64,000 nucleotides of DNA from Paractinoplanes atraurantiacus (GTDB lineage Bacteria > Actinomycetota > Actinomycetes > Mycobacteriales > Micromonosporaceae). Position numbers and translations under genes: made by a program. The stretch lies in the NCBI RefSeq assembly GCF_900215205.1, contig NZ_OBDY01000011.1, forward strand, positions 124,001 through 188,000, read 5' to 3'. Of the stretch, positions 56,334-64,000 are shown piece by piece (positions within the stretch are counted from its first letter, which is position 1; each line of letters starts with the position of its first letter). Below the pieces are notes generated by a model, which worked only from the letters and a program-made list of their open reading frames with translations, was not told the origin of the DNA and did not search any database.

Positions 56334-56762
56334 ATGGGGGCGGGCAGCTGGCAGTGGAACGACGCATGGATCTTCGTGTCCGCGGTCATCGCCGAGCGCC
56401 TCGAGCGCGACCGGGCGATGCACGCGGCCCTACCGGTGACCGGGGCGAGCCTGGCCGACCTGCTGGCGGCGGCCGACTTCCTGCACCACAGTGTCCCGAG
56501 CCGGTCCGACCTGGAGGAGTCGGTGCGCCGGCTCGCGGGGGCCGGGCTGATCGTGGTCGAGGACGATCTGGTCGAGGTGGCGCCGGCCGGCGAGCAGTTG
56601 TGGCGGACGAGGCCGTTCAGCGGCCTGTCGTCGGCGGTGATGACGTTGCAGGCGCAGCTGAACCGGGCGGCCACCCCCGGGGAGTCGGACTGGACGCTGG
56701 ACGAGCAGACCTATGCGACGGCGGTCCGGGAATACAGCATCCGGCTGGCCGACGGGCGCTAG
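56334..56762 (+). CDS. Hypothetical protein, possible winged-helix type
   Basis: A 142-residue soluble protein from ATG 56334, beginning MGAGSWQWNDAWIFVSAVIA. A helix-rich region (ASLADLLAAADFLHHSVPSR, DLEESVRRLAGAGLIVVEDD) and a short beta hairpin (LVEVAPAGEQLWR) resemble a winged helix, but no clear family match was recognised. Its last 4 nt overlap the hisF stop on the other strand. Function unknown. Confidence 0.62.
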   Translation: MGAGSWQWNDAWIFVSAVIAERLERDRAMHAALPVTGASLADLLAAADFLHHSVPSRSDLEESVRRLAGAGLIVVEDDLVEVAPAGEQLWRTRPFSGLSSAVMTLQAQLNRAATPGESDWTLDEQTYATAVREYSIRLADGR

Positions 56763-57520
56763 CGGACCGGGTTGCCGGCTTCCCGGAGGCTCTCTTTCAC
56801 CTCGCCGATGGTCAGGTCTCCGAAGTGGAAGACGCTCGCCGCCAGGACCGCGTCGGCGCCCGATGCCACCGCGGGGGCGAAGTGGGAGACCTTTCCGGCT
56901 CCGCCGCTGGCGATGACCGGAATGTCGACCACCGCGCGCACCGCCGCGATCAGGTCGAGGTCGAAACCCGCCTTGGTGCCGTCGGCGTCCATCGAGTTGA
57001 GCAGGATCTCGCCGGCGCCCAGCGCGGCCACCGTGCGGGCCCACTCGATGGCGTCGAGGCCCGCGCTCCGGCGCCCGCCGTGGGTGGTCACCTCCCAGCC
57101 GCTCGGCTGGCCGGCGGCGCGGCGGACGTCGAGCGAGAGGACCAGCACCTGGTTGCCGAAGCGCTGGGCGATCTCGCTGATCAGCTCGGGGCGGGCGATG
57201 GCGGCCGTGTTCACGCCGACCTTGTCCGCGCCGGCGCGCAGCAGGACGTCGACGTCGTCGACCGAGCGGACGCCCCCGCCCACCGTCAGCGGGATGAAGA
57301 CCGACTCGGCGGTGCGGCGGACCACGTCGAGCATGGTGCCCCGGCCCGCGGACGAGGCCGTCACGTCGAGGAAGGTCAGCTCGTCGGCGCCGGCCGCGTC
57401 GTAGGCCGCGGCCAGCTCGACCGGGTCGCCGGCGTCACGCAGGTCGACGAAGTTGACGCCCTTGACCACCCGGCCGTCGTCCACGTCGAGGCAGGGGATC
57501 ACGCGCACCGCAACTGTCAT
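56759..57520 (-). CDS. hisF: Imidazole glycerol phosphate synthase cyclase subunit
   Basis: A 253-residue TIM barrel. It receives ammonia from HisH and closes the imidazole ring, yielding IGP and AICAR. RVIPCLDVDDGRVVKGVNFV has the catalytic aspartate of the first strand (D11), LLNSMDADGTKAGFDLDLI has the second (D130 area), and IPVIASGGAGKV forms the phosphate site. Length is typical. It lies between two non-his genes; an EamA transporter reading frame overlaps its start by 86 nt on the same strand. Confidence 0.97.
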   Translation of the reverse strand: MTVAVRVIPCLDVDDGRVVKGVNFVDLRDAGDPVELAAAYDAAGADELTFLDVTASSAGRGTMLDVVRRTAESVFIPLTVGGGVRSVDDVDVLLRAGADKVGVNTAAIARPELISEIAQRFGNQVLVLSLDVRRAAGQPSGWEVTTHGGRRSAGLDAIEWARTVAALGAGEILLNSMDADGTKAGFDLDLIAAVRAVVDIPVIASGGAGKVSHFAPAVASGADAVLAASVFHFGDLTIGEVKESLREAGNPVR

Positions 57521-58361
57521 GCGGCAACCTTAACGAAAGGCCCAGCAGGACGCCGCCGACGACCAGGGCGCCGCCCACGATGTCGACCGTGTGGAGGGGC
57601 TCGCCCAGAAACAGGGCGGCCGAAGCCAGGCCGAAGAAAGGGACCAGCATCGAGAATGGCGCGACGGTGCTGGCCCCGTACACCCGAAGAAGGAAGCCCC
57701 AGCCCGCGAAAGCCGCAAGCGTCGAGATCAGCGCGACGTAGGCCAGGGCTCCGAGGGCTTCGAGGTCGATGGCGCGCAGCGCCGAGAGGTCTTCGGAGGA
57801 GGCCAGCGTGAGCAGGATCAGCGGCCCCGAGGCGACCGCGCTGACCCAGACCATGAAGCGCAGCGTGTCCGGCGGCGAGGCCTTGCGGGTGGCGATGTTC
57901 GACAGGCCCCACGCGGCGCCCGCGCCGACGATCAGCAGGAACGCGCCGAGGTTCGTGCCCATGCGTGTGGCGACCAGGGCAACGCCGGCGACGCACAGAA
58001 GCAGACCGATCAGTTGTACGGGTCGGGGCCGCTCCCGCAGCAGCAACACCGCGAAGCCGAGCGTGAAGACGGCCTGGCTCTGCAGCACCAGCGAGCTCAA
58101 GCCGGCCGGCATCCCGGCCGCCATGCCCGCGAACAGCAGCGAGAACTTGGTGACGCCCAGGATCAGGCCCACCGCGATGATCCAGCGCCACGGCACCTGC
58201 GGGCGGCCCACGAAGAGCACGGCGGGGAAGGCGGCCAGGCTGAAGCGCAGGGCGTTGAACAGCAGCGGCGGGAAATGGTCGAGCCCGGTCTGGATCACCA
58301 CGAAGTTGAAGCCCCAGACGGCGGTGACGGCGACCGCGATACCGATGTCGCGTGGTCTCAT
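57435..58361 (-). CDS. EamA-family (DMT) transporter
   Basis: A 308-residue membrane protein with ten hydrophobic segments in two EamA repeats. IAVAVTAVWGFNFVVIQTGL is the first helix; LLCVAGVALVATRMGTNLGA and GAALFLGEPLHTVD-like sequence (ASAALFLGEPLHTVDIVGGA) mark the second. Likely exports amino acids or metabolites. The natural end would be near VLLGLSLRLP, but the frame continues 28 codons into hisF; a stop in a neighbouring frame occurs at 57530. Start ATG 58361 has GAGG eight bases upstream. Divergent from the LysR gene, which should control it. Confidence 0.85.
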   Translation of the reverse strand: MRPRDIGIAVAVTAVWGFNFVVIQTGLDHFPPLLFNALRFSLAAFPAVLFVGRPQVPWRWIIAVGLILGVTKFSLLFAGMAAGMPAGLSSLVLQSQAVFTLGFAVLLLRERPRPVQLIGLLLCVAGVALVATRMGTNLGAFLLIVGAGAAWGLSNIATRKASPPDTLRFMVWVSAVASGPLILLTLASSEDLSALRAIDLEALGALAYVALISTLAAFAGWGFLLRVYGASTVAPFSMLVPFFGLASAALFLGEPLHTVDIVGGALVVGGVLLGLSLRLPHDSCGARDPLPRRGRRPGGQGRQLRRPA

Positions 58362-58384
58362 GCGTTGACCCTCGCGAGAAATAC

Positions 58385-58434
58385 CATTAAGCACCAGCGA
58401 AAAATAGTAAGCCGTTAATGTAGCCTCGCTACAT
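58385..58434. promoter_or_regulatory. Inverted repeats between LysR and EamA genes
   Basis: CATTAA (58385-58390) and TTAATG (58415-58420) form one spaced repeat. ATGTAGC/GCTACAT (58418-58424, 58428-58434) is a 7-bp palindrome over the LysR start codon. This AT-rich island between divergent genes is a likely LysR site. Confidence 0.5.
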
Positions 58435-59350
58435 GATTGACCTGGGGCGCCTGCGGGCCCTGCACGCCGTGGCCAGCTACAAGACGGTGCTCGCGGCCGG
58501 TGAGGCGCTGCACTGCACGCCGTCCGCGGTCTCCCAGCAGCTGGCCAAGCTCGAGCGCGAGACCGGCGCCACACTCGTCGAGAAGGACGGCCGGCGGCTG
58601 CGGCTCACCGAGGCCGGGCAGGTGCTGGCCCGGCACGCGGAGAAGGTGCTGGCCACCGTCGACGAGGCCGAGGCGGCGCTGGCCGCCCATCGCGACACGG
58701 TGATCGGGCGGCTGACCGTGGCCGCGTTCGCCACCGCGTGCCGCGCGCTCCTCCCGTACGCCCTGCACCGCCTGGCCTCGGACCATCCGCAACTGACCAC
58801 GGGCCTGGTCGAGGTCAACCCGCACGAGGGGCTCGACATGCTGCACCGCGGGCACGTCGACCTGGCCGTGCTCGACGACTGGCCCGAGGTGGCGCTGCGC
58901 TATCCGAGCGGCATCACCCACGTGGAGCTGGGCTGGGACGTGGCCGACCTGATCGTGCCGAGTGGTCATCGCTTCGGCGCCGCGACCACGCTGGCCAAGG
59001 CGCGCGACGAACGCTGGATCGCGGCCAAGGCCGGCGACATCTGCCACGAGTGGCTGCTGCGGGTGCTGCCGGGCGTGCAGCCCGACTTCCACGTCGGCGA
59101 GTTCGAGACTCAGCTGACGCTGATCTCGGCGGGGCTGGGCGTCGCGGTGATTCCCCGCCTCGCGAGATCAAATCAATTGCCCGAGGGTGTACGGGTGGTG
59201 AAGCTGACGCCGGAGCCACGCCGCCGCGTGGTGATCGCGTGGCGTGAGGCCTCCGCCGCCCGGCCAGCGATCAAGGCGGCGGAGGCGGCGCTCCGTCAGG
59301 CCTGGCGCAACGCCTCGAGAGCCTCGGCCACCGTGAACGCGCCCGCGTAG
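58433..59350 (+). CDS. LysR-family regulator
   Basis: A 305-residue transcription factor. The N-terminal HTH is RLRALHAVASYKTVLAAGEA then LHCTPSAVSQQLAKLERETG, as in LysR. The C-terminal effector domain begins RLTVAAFATACRALLPYALH. The start at 58433 sits in the palindrome, so it may be autoregulated. It is divergent from the EamA gene (typical LysR-exporter pairing) and its 3' end overlaps the convergent hisA by 55 nt. Confidence 0.93.
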   Translation: MIDLGRLRALHAVASYKTVLAAGEALHCTPSAVSQQLAKLERETGATLVEKDGRRLRLTEAGQVLARHAEKVLATVDEAEAALAAHRDTVIGRLTVAAFATACRALLPYALHRLASDHPQLTTGLVEVNPHEGLDMLHRGHVDLAVLDDWPEVALRYPSGITHVELGWDVADLIVPSGHRFGAATTLAKARDERWIAAKAGDICHEWLLRVLPGVQPDFHVGEFETQLTLISAGLGVAVIPRLARSNQLPEGVRVVKLTPEPRRRVVIAWREASAARPAIKAAEAALRQAWRNASRASATVNAPA

Positions 59351-60021
59351 AGCGCCTTCCCCGCGATCACACCCTCCACGCCGTTCGGCTCCAGCGCCTT
59401 CAGCGCCCGCAGGTCGTCGAGCGTGGACACCCCGCCGCTGGCGATCACCGGGCGGTCGGTGGCCGAGCAGACCTCGCGCAGCAGCTCCAGGTTCGGCCCG
59501 CGCATGGTGCCGTCCTTGGTGATGTCGGTGACCACGTAACGGGCCGCGCCCGCCTTGTCGAGCCGGCCCAGCACGTCGAACAGGTCACCGCCGTCGCGGG
59601 TCCAGCCCCGGGCCGACAGGGTGCGCCCGCGCACGTCCAGCCCGATCGCGACCCGGTCGCCGTATTCGGACACGATCCGGTCGCACCACTCCGGGTCCTC
59701 CAGGGCGGCGGTGCCGATGTTGACCCGCTCGCAGCCGGTGGCCAGCGCCCGGGTCAGCGACTCGTCGTCGCGGATGCCGCCGGACAGCTCCACCTTCACG
59801 TCGAGCCGGGCCACCACGCTCGCCAGGAGCTCAGCGTTGGAGCCGCGACCGAACGCCGCGTCCAGGTCGACCAGGTGCACCCATTCGGCGCCGTCGTTCT
59901 GCCAGGCCAGCGCGGCCTCGAGCGGGTCGCCGTAGGAGGTCTCCGAGCCGGCGGCGCCCTGGACGAGGCGTACGGCCTGGCCGTCCGCGACGTCGACGGC
60001 GGGCAGCAGAGCGAGTGTCAT
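59296..60021 (-). CDS. priA: PriA: phosphoribosyl isomerase A (HisA and TrpF activities)
   Basis: A 241-residue TIM barrel isomerising ProFAR in histidine synthesis. The first-strand catalytic aspartate is in LLPAVDVADGQAVRLVQGAA, the second in VVTDITKDGTMRGPNLELL, and phosphate loops are in ELSGGIRDDESL and VIASGGVSTLDDLRAL. In many actinobacteria the same protein also isomerises PRA for tryptophan; here no trpF occurs in the window although trpC/B/A/E are present, supporting the dual role. It follows the small membrane gene by 13 nt. Confidence 0.95.
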   Translation of the reverse strand: MTLALLPAVDVADGQAVRLVQGAAGSETSYGDPLEAALAWQNDGAEWVHLVDLDAAFGRGSNAELLASVVARLDVKVELSGGIRDDESLTRALATGCERVNIGTAALEDPEWCDRIVSEYGDRVAIGLDVRGRTLSARGWTRDGGDLFDVLGRLDKAGAARYVVTDITKDGTMRGPNLELLREVCSATDRPVIASGGVSTLDDLRALKALEPNGVEGVIAGKALYAGAFTVAEALEALRQA

Positions 60022-60034
60022 GGGTTTCTCCCTG

Positions 60035-60358
60035 TTATCCGGCCTTGCGGCCGAGGATGACGACGACGAGGGCCGGTGCGGCCAGAACGATCAGCAGGGT
60101 CAGCACGATCCGCAGCGACATCTCGGGCACCCACAGCCAGATCGCGGCGATGGCCGCCAACGGCAGCAGGACGATGCCGAGACGCTCACCCCGGCTGCGA
60201 CGATGCAGCGTGCCCGAGCTGCGCCGCCGCGGCAGGGTGAAGCGCCGGACCAGCGAGCGCCGCCACGCCCGGCGCGACACCTTGCGGGCCCGGACCGCCT
60301 TCTCCTTCTCGAGCACGGCGAGCCGCTCGGCGCGGCGTCGCGCTCTCTCCTTGGACAT
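60035..60358 (-). CDS. Small membrane protein in the his operon
   Basis: A 107-residue protein between hisH and priA. A very basic N-terminal half (MSKERARRRAERLAVLEKEK; RRAWRRSLVRRFTLPRRR) precedes two hydrophobic segments (GIVLLPLAAIAAIWLWV and SLRIVLTLLIVLAAPALVVV). The start abuts the hisH stop (no gap), so it is co-expressed. No catalytic residues; function unknown. Confidence 0.75.
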   Translation of the reverse strand: MSKERARRRAERLAVLEKEKAVRARKVSRRAWRRSLVRRFTLPRRRSSGTLHRRSRGERLGIVLLPLAAIAAIWLWVPEMSLRIVLTLLIVLAAPALVVVILGRKAG

Positions 60359-60979
60359 CTACAGCCCGGCGACCCAGTTGCGCAGCAGCCCGTAGCCGGC
60401 GTCGGCCGACTTCTCCGGGTGGAACTGCGCCGCGCTGAGGGCGCCGTGCTCGACGACCGCCGCGAACGGCTCGTCGTGGCTCGCGGTGGTCACCTTGGCG
60501 CCGGCTTCCTTCAAAACGTCAAGGTCCGAGGCGCCGTACGAGTGCACGAAGTAGAACCGCGCATCGGGGGCGAGGCCGTCCAGCAGCACGGAGCCGTCCG
60601 CCACGTCGACCGTGTTCCACCCCATGTGCGGGATCCGGCGCGCGGCGAGCTTGCTGACGACACCCGGCAGCAGGCCCAGGCCCTTCGTCTCGACGCCGTG
60701 CTCGACGCCCGAGTCGAACAGGATCTGCATGCCCACGCAGATGCCCAGCACGGGACGACCGGCCGCGACCCGCGCCGCGATCATCGGGCCGGCCTGGATC
60801 TCGTCGATGCCGGCCATGCACGCCGCGTACGCCCCGACGCCCGGCACCACGAGGCCGTCGGCCTCCGCCGCGAGCGCGAGGTCGCTGGTCACCGTCACGT
60901 CGGCGCCGGTGCGGGCGACCGCCCGCTCGGCCGAGCGCAGGTTGCCCGACCCGTAGTCGAGCACGACGACATTAGGCAT
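60359..60979 (-). CDS. hisH: Imidazole glycerol phosphate synthase glutaminase subunit
   Basis: A 206-residue class I glutamine amidotransferase supplying ammonia to HisF. The nucleophile is C81 in LGICVGMQILFD; H and E of the triad are in QFHPEKSAD near the C-terminus (about H189, E191). The oxyanion region is LVVPGVGAYAACM. ATG 60979 overlaps the stop of the 52-residue membrane gene as ATGA. Confidence 0.96.
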   Translation of the reverse strand: MPNVVVLDYGSGNLRSAERAVARTGADVTVTSDLALAAEADGLVVPGVGAYAACMAGIDEIQAGPMIAARVAAGRPVLGICVGMQILFDSGVEHGVETKGLGLLPGVVSKLAARRIPHMGWNTVDVADGSVLLDGLAPDARFYFVHSYGASDLDVLKEAGAKVTTASHDEPFAAVVEHGALSAAQFHPEKSADAGYGLLRNWVAGL

Positions 60980-61137
60980 CAGTTGTCCCCCGGGAGCAGC
61001 CAGGCGATGCCGCCGGCGACGGCCAGGGCGGCCAGCACACCGACCAGCCCGACGCTGAACTTGGTGGCGCCCGACTTGATCAGCTGGATGACGCCGCCGA
61101 CCAGGAAACCGGCCAGGATGAACAGGGCGATGGCCAT
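60979..61137 (-). CDS. 52-residue membrane protein coupled to hisB and hisH
   Basis: MAIALFILAGFLVGGVIQLI begins a 52-residue protein of two helices (residues 3-21 and about 27-49) with a short KSGATKF loop, ending in WLLPGDN. Both ends overlap neighbours by ATGA: hisB stop/own ATG at 61137, own stop/hisH ATG at 60979. The overlaps and clean membrane pattern are good signs of a real gene. It is too short to appear in many automatic lists. Function unknown. Confidence 0.78.
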   Translation of the reverse strand: MAIALFILAGFLVGGVIQLIKSGATKFSVGLVGVLAALAVAGGIAWLLPGDN

Positions 61138-61748
61138 CAGAGCACGCCCTTGGTGGACGGGAGCTGACCGGCGTTGCGCGGGTCGATCTCGACGGCCTCG
61201 CGCAGCGCCCGCGAGAACGCCTTGAACTGGGCCTCGACCACGTGGTGGGCGTCGGGGTGACCGCCGGGGCGGCAGGCCCGCAGCACGTCCACGTGCAGGG
61301 TGACCTTGGCCGCGTGACCGAACGCCTCGAAGATGTGCCGGGTCATGCTGGTCGCGTAGACCGGGCCGATGTACGGGGTGAGCAGCGGCTCGTCGTGCAC
61401 CACGTACGGGCGGCCGGACAGGTCGACGGCCGCGCGGACCAGCACCTCGTCCATCGGGATGGTCGCCGAGCCGTACCGCCGAATGCCCCGTTTGTCGCCG
61501 AGCGCCTGCGCGAAGGCCTCACCCAGAGCGATGGCGGTGTCCTCCATGGTGTGGTGCGAGTCGATCTCGAGGTCGCCCTCGGTGCGCACCGTCAGGTCGA
61601 ACCCGCCGTGCCGGGCCAGCTGGTTGAGCATGTGGTCGTAGAAGCCGACGCCGGTGCTCAGGTCGCCCTGGCCCGTGCCGTCCAGGTCGATCTCGACGAG
61701 CACCTTCGTCTCGTTCGTGGCGCGTTCGACGCGCCCGGTGCGACTCAC
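61137..61748 (-). CDS. hisB: Imidazoleglycerol-phosphate dehydratase
   Basis: A 203-residue manganese enzyme that dehydrates IGP. Metal-binding motifs are LEIDSHHTMEDTAIALGEAF and PDAHHVVEAQFKAF, plus GVGFYDHMLNQLARHGGFDL. It is the dehydratase only, without the phosphatase fusion of E. coli. GTG 61748 overlaps the hisC stop as GTGA. Confidence 0.97.
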   Translation of the reverse strand: MSRTGRVERATNETKVLVEIDLDGTGQGDLSTGVGFYDHMLNQLARHGGFDLTVRTEGDLEIDSHHTMEDTAIALGEAFAQALGDKRGIRRYGSATIPMDEVLVRAAVDLSGRPYVVHDEPLLTPYIGPVYATSMTRHIFEAFGHAAKVTLHVDVLRACRPGGHPDAHHVVEAQFKAFSRALREAVEIDPRNAGQLPSTKGVL

Positions 61749-62806
61749 TGCAAAGCCTCCAAGAATGCGTCCGTCTCGGCCGGGGTGCCCGCGGTGACGC
61801 GCAACCACCCTGCCAGACCGACGTCGCGGACCAGAACACCGCGGTCGAGCAACCGCTGCCAAGCGATCTTCTGGTCTCCGGTCACTTCGAACAGAACAAA
61901 GTTGGCGTCGCTGTCGGCCACCCGGAGGCCACGGTCGCGGAGCGTGGTGACGATGCGGTCGCGCTGCTCCTTGATCGCCTCGACGGTGCCGAGCAGGGCG
62001 TCCCTCTCGGCCAGGGCGGCACGGGCGGCGGCCTGGGTCAGCGCCGACAGGTGGTACGGCAGCCGCACGAGCTGCACGGCATCGACCACGTCGGACGAGG
62101 CGGCCAGATAGCCCAGCCGGCCGCCGGCGAAGCCGAACGCCTTGCTCATCGTGCGGGTGACGACCAGCCGCGGGTGGTCGGGCAGCAGGGCCAGCGCGCT
62201 CGCCGTGCCCGGCCGGGCGAACTCCGCGTACGCCTCGTCGACGATCACCATGCCGCGCGCCTTCTCGAGCACGGCGGTGATCACGTCGGGGTCGAGGGCG
62301 GTGCCGGTCGGGTTGTTCGGCGAGCACAGGAAGACCATGTCGGGGTCGTGCTCGTCGAGCTGCGCGATCGCCGCGTCCGGGGTCAGCCCGAAATCGGGGT
62401 CACGCAGGGCACCGATCCAGCGGCTGCCGACACCCAAGGTCAAGAGCGGGTGCATGGAGTACGACGGGCCGAAGCCCAGCGCCGTACGACCGGGCCCCGC
62501 AAATGCCTGCAAAAGCTGTTGCTGCACCTCGTTGGAGCCGTTGGCGGCCCAGGTGTTGGCCGCGGTCAGACCGTGACCCAGGTACGCCGCGAGGTCGGTG
62601 CGCAGCGCCACCGCGTCCCGGTCCGGGTAGCGGTTGAGGTCGCGCAGCTCGGCCTGCACGGCCTTGGCGATCGCGTCGACCACGGCGTCCGGCAGCGGAT
62701 AGGAGTTCTCGTTCGTGTTGAGCCGCACGGCGACGTCGAGCTGCGGCGCCCCGTACGGCGTCTGGCCCCTCAGATCGTCCCTGATAGGCAGATCCTCGAT
62801 GCTCAT
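61745..62806 (-). CDS. hisC: Histidinol-phosphate aminotransferase
   Basis: A 353-residue PLP enzyme. The substrate-anchoring RLNTNENSYPLP is near residue 28, CSPNNPTGTALDPDVI near 155, VDEAYAEFARPG near 190 and the PLP lysine in VTRTMSKAFGFAGGRLGYLA near residue 215. It transfers an amino group from glutamate to imidazole acetol phosphate. It overlaps hisD (ATGA) and hisB. Confidence 0.97.
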   Translation of the reverse strand: MSIEDLPIRDDLRGQTPYGAPQLDVAVRLNTNENSYPLPDAVVDAIAKAVQAELRDLNRYPDRDAVALRTDLAAYLGHGLTAANTWAANGSNEVQQQLLQAFAGPGRTALGFGPSYSMHPLLTLGVGSRWIGALRDPDFGLTPDAAIAQLDEHDPDMVFLCSPNNPTGTALDPDVITAVLEKARGMVIVDEAYAEFARPGTASALALLPDHPRLVVTRTMSKAFGFAGGRLGYLAASSDVVDAVQLVRLPYHLSALTQAAARAALAERDALLGTVEAIKEQRDRIVTTLRDRGLRVADSDANFVLFEVTGDQKIAWQRLLDRGVLVRDVGLAGWLRVTAGTPAETDAFLEALQ

Positions 62807-64000
62807 CGCTCGAACCGCGCCTTCACAGCCTCACCGTGCGCGGGCAGATCCTCCGCGTTGGCCAGCGCGACCACGTGACCGGCGACGTCGCGCAGGGCGG
62901 CCTCGTCGTACTCGATCACGTGAACGCCCTTGAGGAACGACTGCACGGACAGGCCCGACGAGTGCCGCGCACAACCGGCGGTCGGCAGGACGTGGTTGGA
63001 GCCGGCCGCGTAGTCACCGAGCGACACCGGCGACCAGGCCCCCACGAAGATCGCGCCGGCGTTGCGGACCCGCATGGCCCACTGCCGCGCGTCCCGCGTC
63101 TGAATCTCCAGGTGCTCGGCCGCGTACGCGTCGACGACGCGCAACCCCTGCTCGAGGTCGTCGACGAGCACGACGCCGGACTGGTCGCCGGCGAGAGCGG
63201 TCTGCACCCGGGACGCGTGCTTGGTGGCCGTGACCATCGTGAGCAGCTCGGCCTCGACCGCGTCGACCAGCGCCTCGGAGTCGGTGACGAGAACGCTGGC
63301 CGCGAGCGGGTCGTGCTCGGCCTGGCTGATCAGGTCGGCCGCGACGTGCCGCGGGTCGGCCGTGTCGTCGGCCAGAATGGCGATCTCGGTCGGCCCGGCC
63401 TCGGCGTCGATGCCGACGGTCCCCTGGAGCAGCCGCTTGGCCGCGGTCACCCAGATGTTGCCGGGCCCGGTGATCACGTCGACCGGCTCGCACCGATCGC
63501 CCTCGTCGACACCGTCCGACCCGTACCCGAGCATGGCGATGGCCTGGGCGCCGCCCACGGCATAGACCTCGTCGACCCCGAGCAGCGCACAGGCCGCGAG
63601 CACCCGGGCGTCGGGAAGCCCGTTGTTCTCCTTCTGCGGCGGACTGGCCACCACGAGGGCGTCGACCCCGGCCTCCTGAGCCGGCACGACATTCATGACC
63701 ACGGTGGACGGGTAAACGGCCAAACCGCCAGGAACATAAAGCCCGACTCGTTGTACGGGGATCCAGCGCTCGGTGACGGTCCCCCCGTCGACGACCTGGG
63801 TCGTGACGTCGGTGCGCCGCTGATCGGCGTGCACCTTTCGAGCCCGCTTGATCGACTCGAGCAGGGCGGCCCGCACGGCCGGCTCCAGGCTCTCCTCGGC
63901 GGCGGCGATGTCCTCCTTGGCGACACGCAGGCGCTCGAGGGTGACACCGTCGAACCGCTCGGTGGCCTCCCGGATCGCGCTGAAGCCATGCTGATGGACC
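62803..64000 (-). CDS. hisD: Histidinol dehydrogenase (5' end beyond the window)
   Basis: A partial gene: the start lies past 64000, and about 398 codons are visible. It catalyses the last two steps to histidine with NAD and zinc. ITGPGNIWVTAAKRLLQGTV, AGPTEIAILADDTADPRHVA, DLISQAEHDPLAAS (zinc ligands Q and H) and AGSNHVLPTAGCARHSSGLS are clear. Its in-frame GTG at 63876 is internal, since family sequence continues to the edge (GFSAIREATERFDGVTLERL). First visible gene of the his operon. Confidence 0.96.
   Translation of the reverse strand, partial: VHQHGFSAIREATERFDGVTLERLRVAKEDIAAAEESLEPAVRAALLESIKRARKVHADQRRTDVTTQVVDGGTVTERWIPVQRVGLYVPGGLAVYPSTVVMNVVPAQEAGVDALVVASPPQKENNGLPDARVLAACALLGVDEVYAVGGAQAIAMLGYGSDGVDEGDRCEPVDVITGPGNIWVTAAKRLLQGTVGIDAEAGPTEIAILADDTADPRHVAADLISQAEHDPLAASVLVTDSEALVDAVEAELLTMVTATKHASRVQTALAGDQSGVVLVDDLEQGLRVVDAYAAEHLEIQTRDARQWAMRVRNAGAIFVGAWSPVSLGDYAAGSNHVLPTAGCARHSSGLSVQSFLKGVHVIEYDEAALRDVAGHVVALANAEDLPAHGEAVKARFER

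Overview
The window is high-GC actinobacterial chromosome, most like Micromonosporaceae (Actinoplanes-like). The reasons are pervasive G/C third positions, many GTG/TTG starts, GTGA/ATGA start-stop overlaps, an ANTAR regulator of the PdtaR type, a bifunctional PriA-type HisA with no trpF in the window, and an F420-type DUF385 protein. The genus is inference.

Layout. 0-2.5 kb: a branched-chain amino acid ABC transporter (livK-livH-livM, minus strand; livM runs off the left edge). 2.7-5.1 kb: the ANTAR response regulator, a tRNA with anticodon CAA but a short variable arm, and two tandem helix-turn-helix/LAGLIDADG-like genes, the second frameshifted. 5.2-7.6 kb: an ECF sigma factor with a membrane-anchored Pro-rich partner, and a DUF308-like membrane protein. 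7.7-10.0 kb: tesB and pyk. 10.3-14.1 kb: an overlapping three-gene operon of an HD-Hsp90-type ATPase fusion, a small membrane protein and a NUDIX hydrolase. This is the best candidate for an undescribed system. 14.1-20.1 kb: gltD and gltB. 20.3-26.4 kb: accessory enzymes and regulators (GNAT, two SDRs, XRE, TetR with a palindromic operator, DUF385, FAD monooxygenase). 26.5-33.9 kb: lgt-trpA-trpB-trpC, a small unknown gene, then a Trp-associated membrane protein, trpE and hisI. 34-56.8 kb: a mixed block that separates hisI from hisF. It holds a repeat-rich protein, an ABC-2 exporter with TetR, an iron-box DUF2470 gene, rpsD (zinc-free type), a heterodimeric ABC exporter, an APC permease, two MocR regulators, YczE, a subtilisin, MFS, acyl-CoA synthetase, a SigJ-like sigma factor and small genes. 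56.8-64 kb: hisF, an EamA/LysR divergent pair, then hisA(priA), a small membrane gene, hisH, a 52-residue membrane gene, hisB, hisC and hisD (cut by the right edge).

How the genes work together. The minus-strand backbone (his, trp, lgt, glt, pyk, liv) is amino-acid and central metabolism: GltBD supplies glutamate, TrpE/C/B/A and PriA make tryptophan, and HisD/C/B/H/A/F/I make histidine. TrpD, TrpG, HisG and HisE are not in the window. Many of these genes overlap by 1-8 nt and are probably translationally coupled. Insertions on the plus strand carry regulators, transporters and repeats.

Several intergenic spaces between converging genes hold strong hairpins or short tandem arrays (21, 26 and 43 nt units). 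No CRISPR array, insertion sequence or rRNA was seen.
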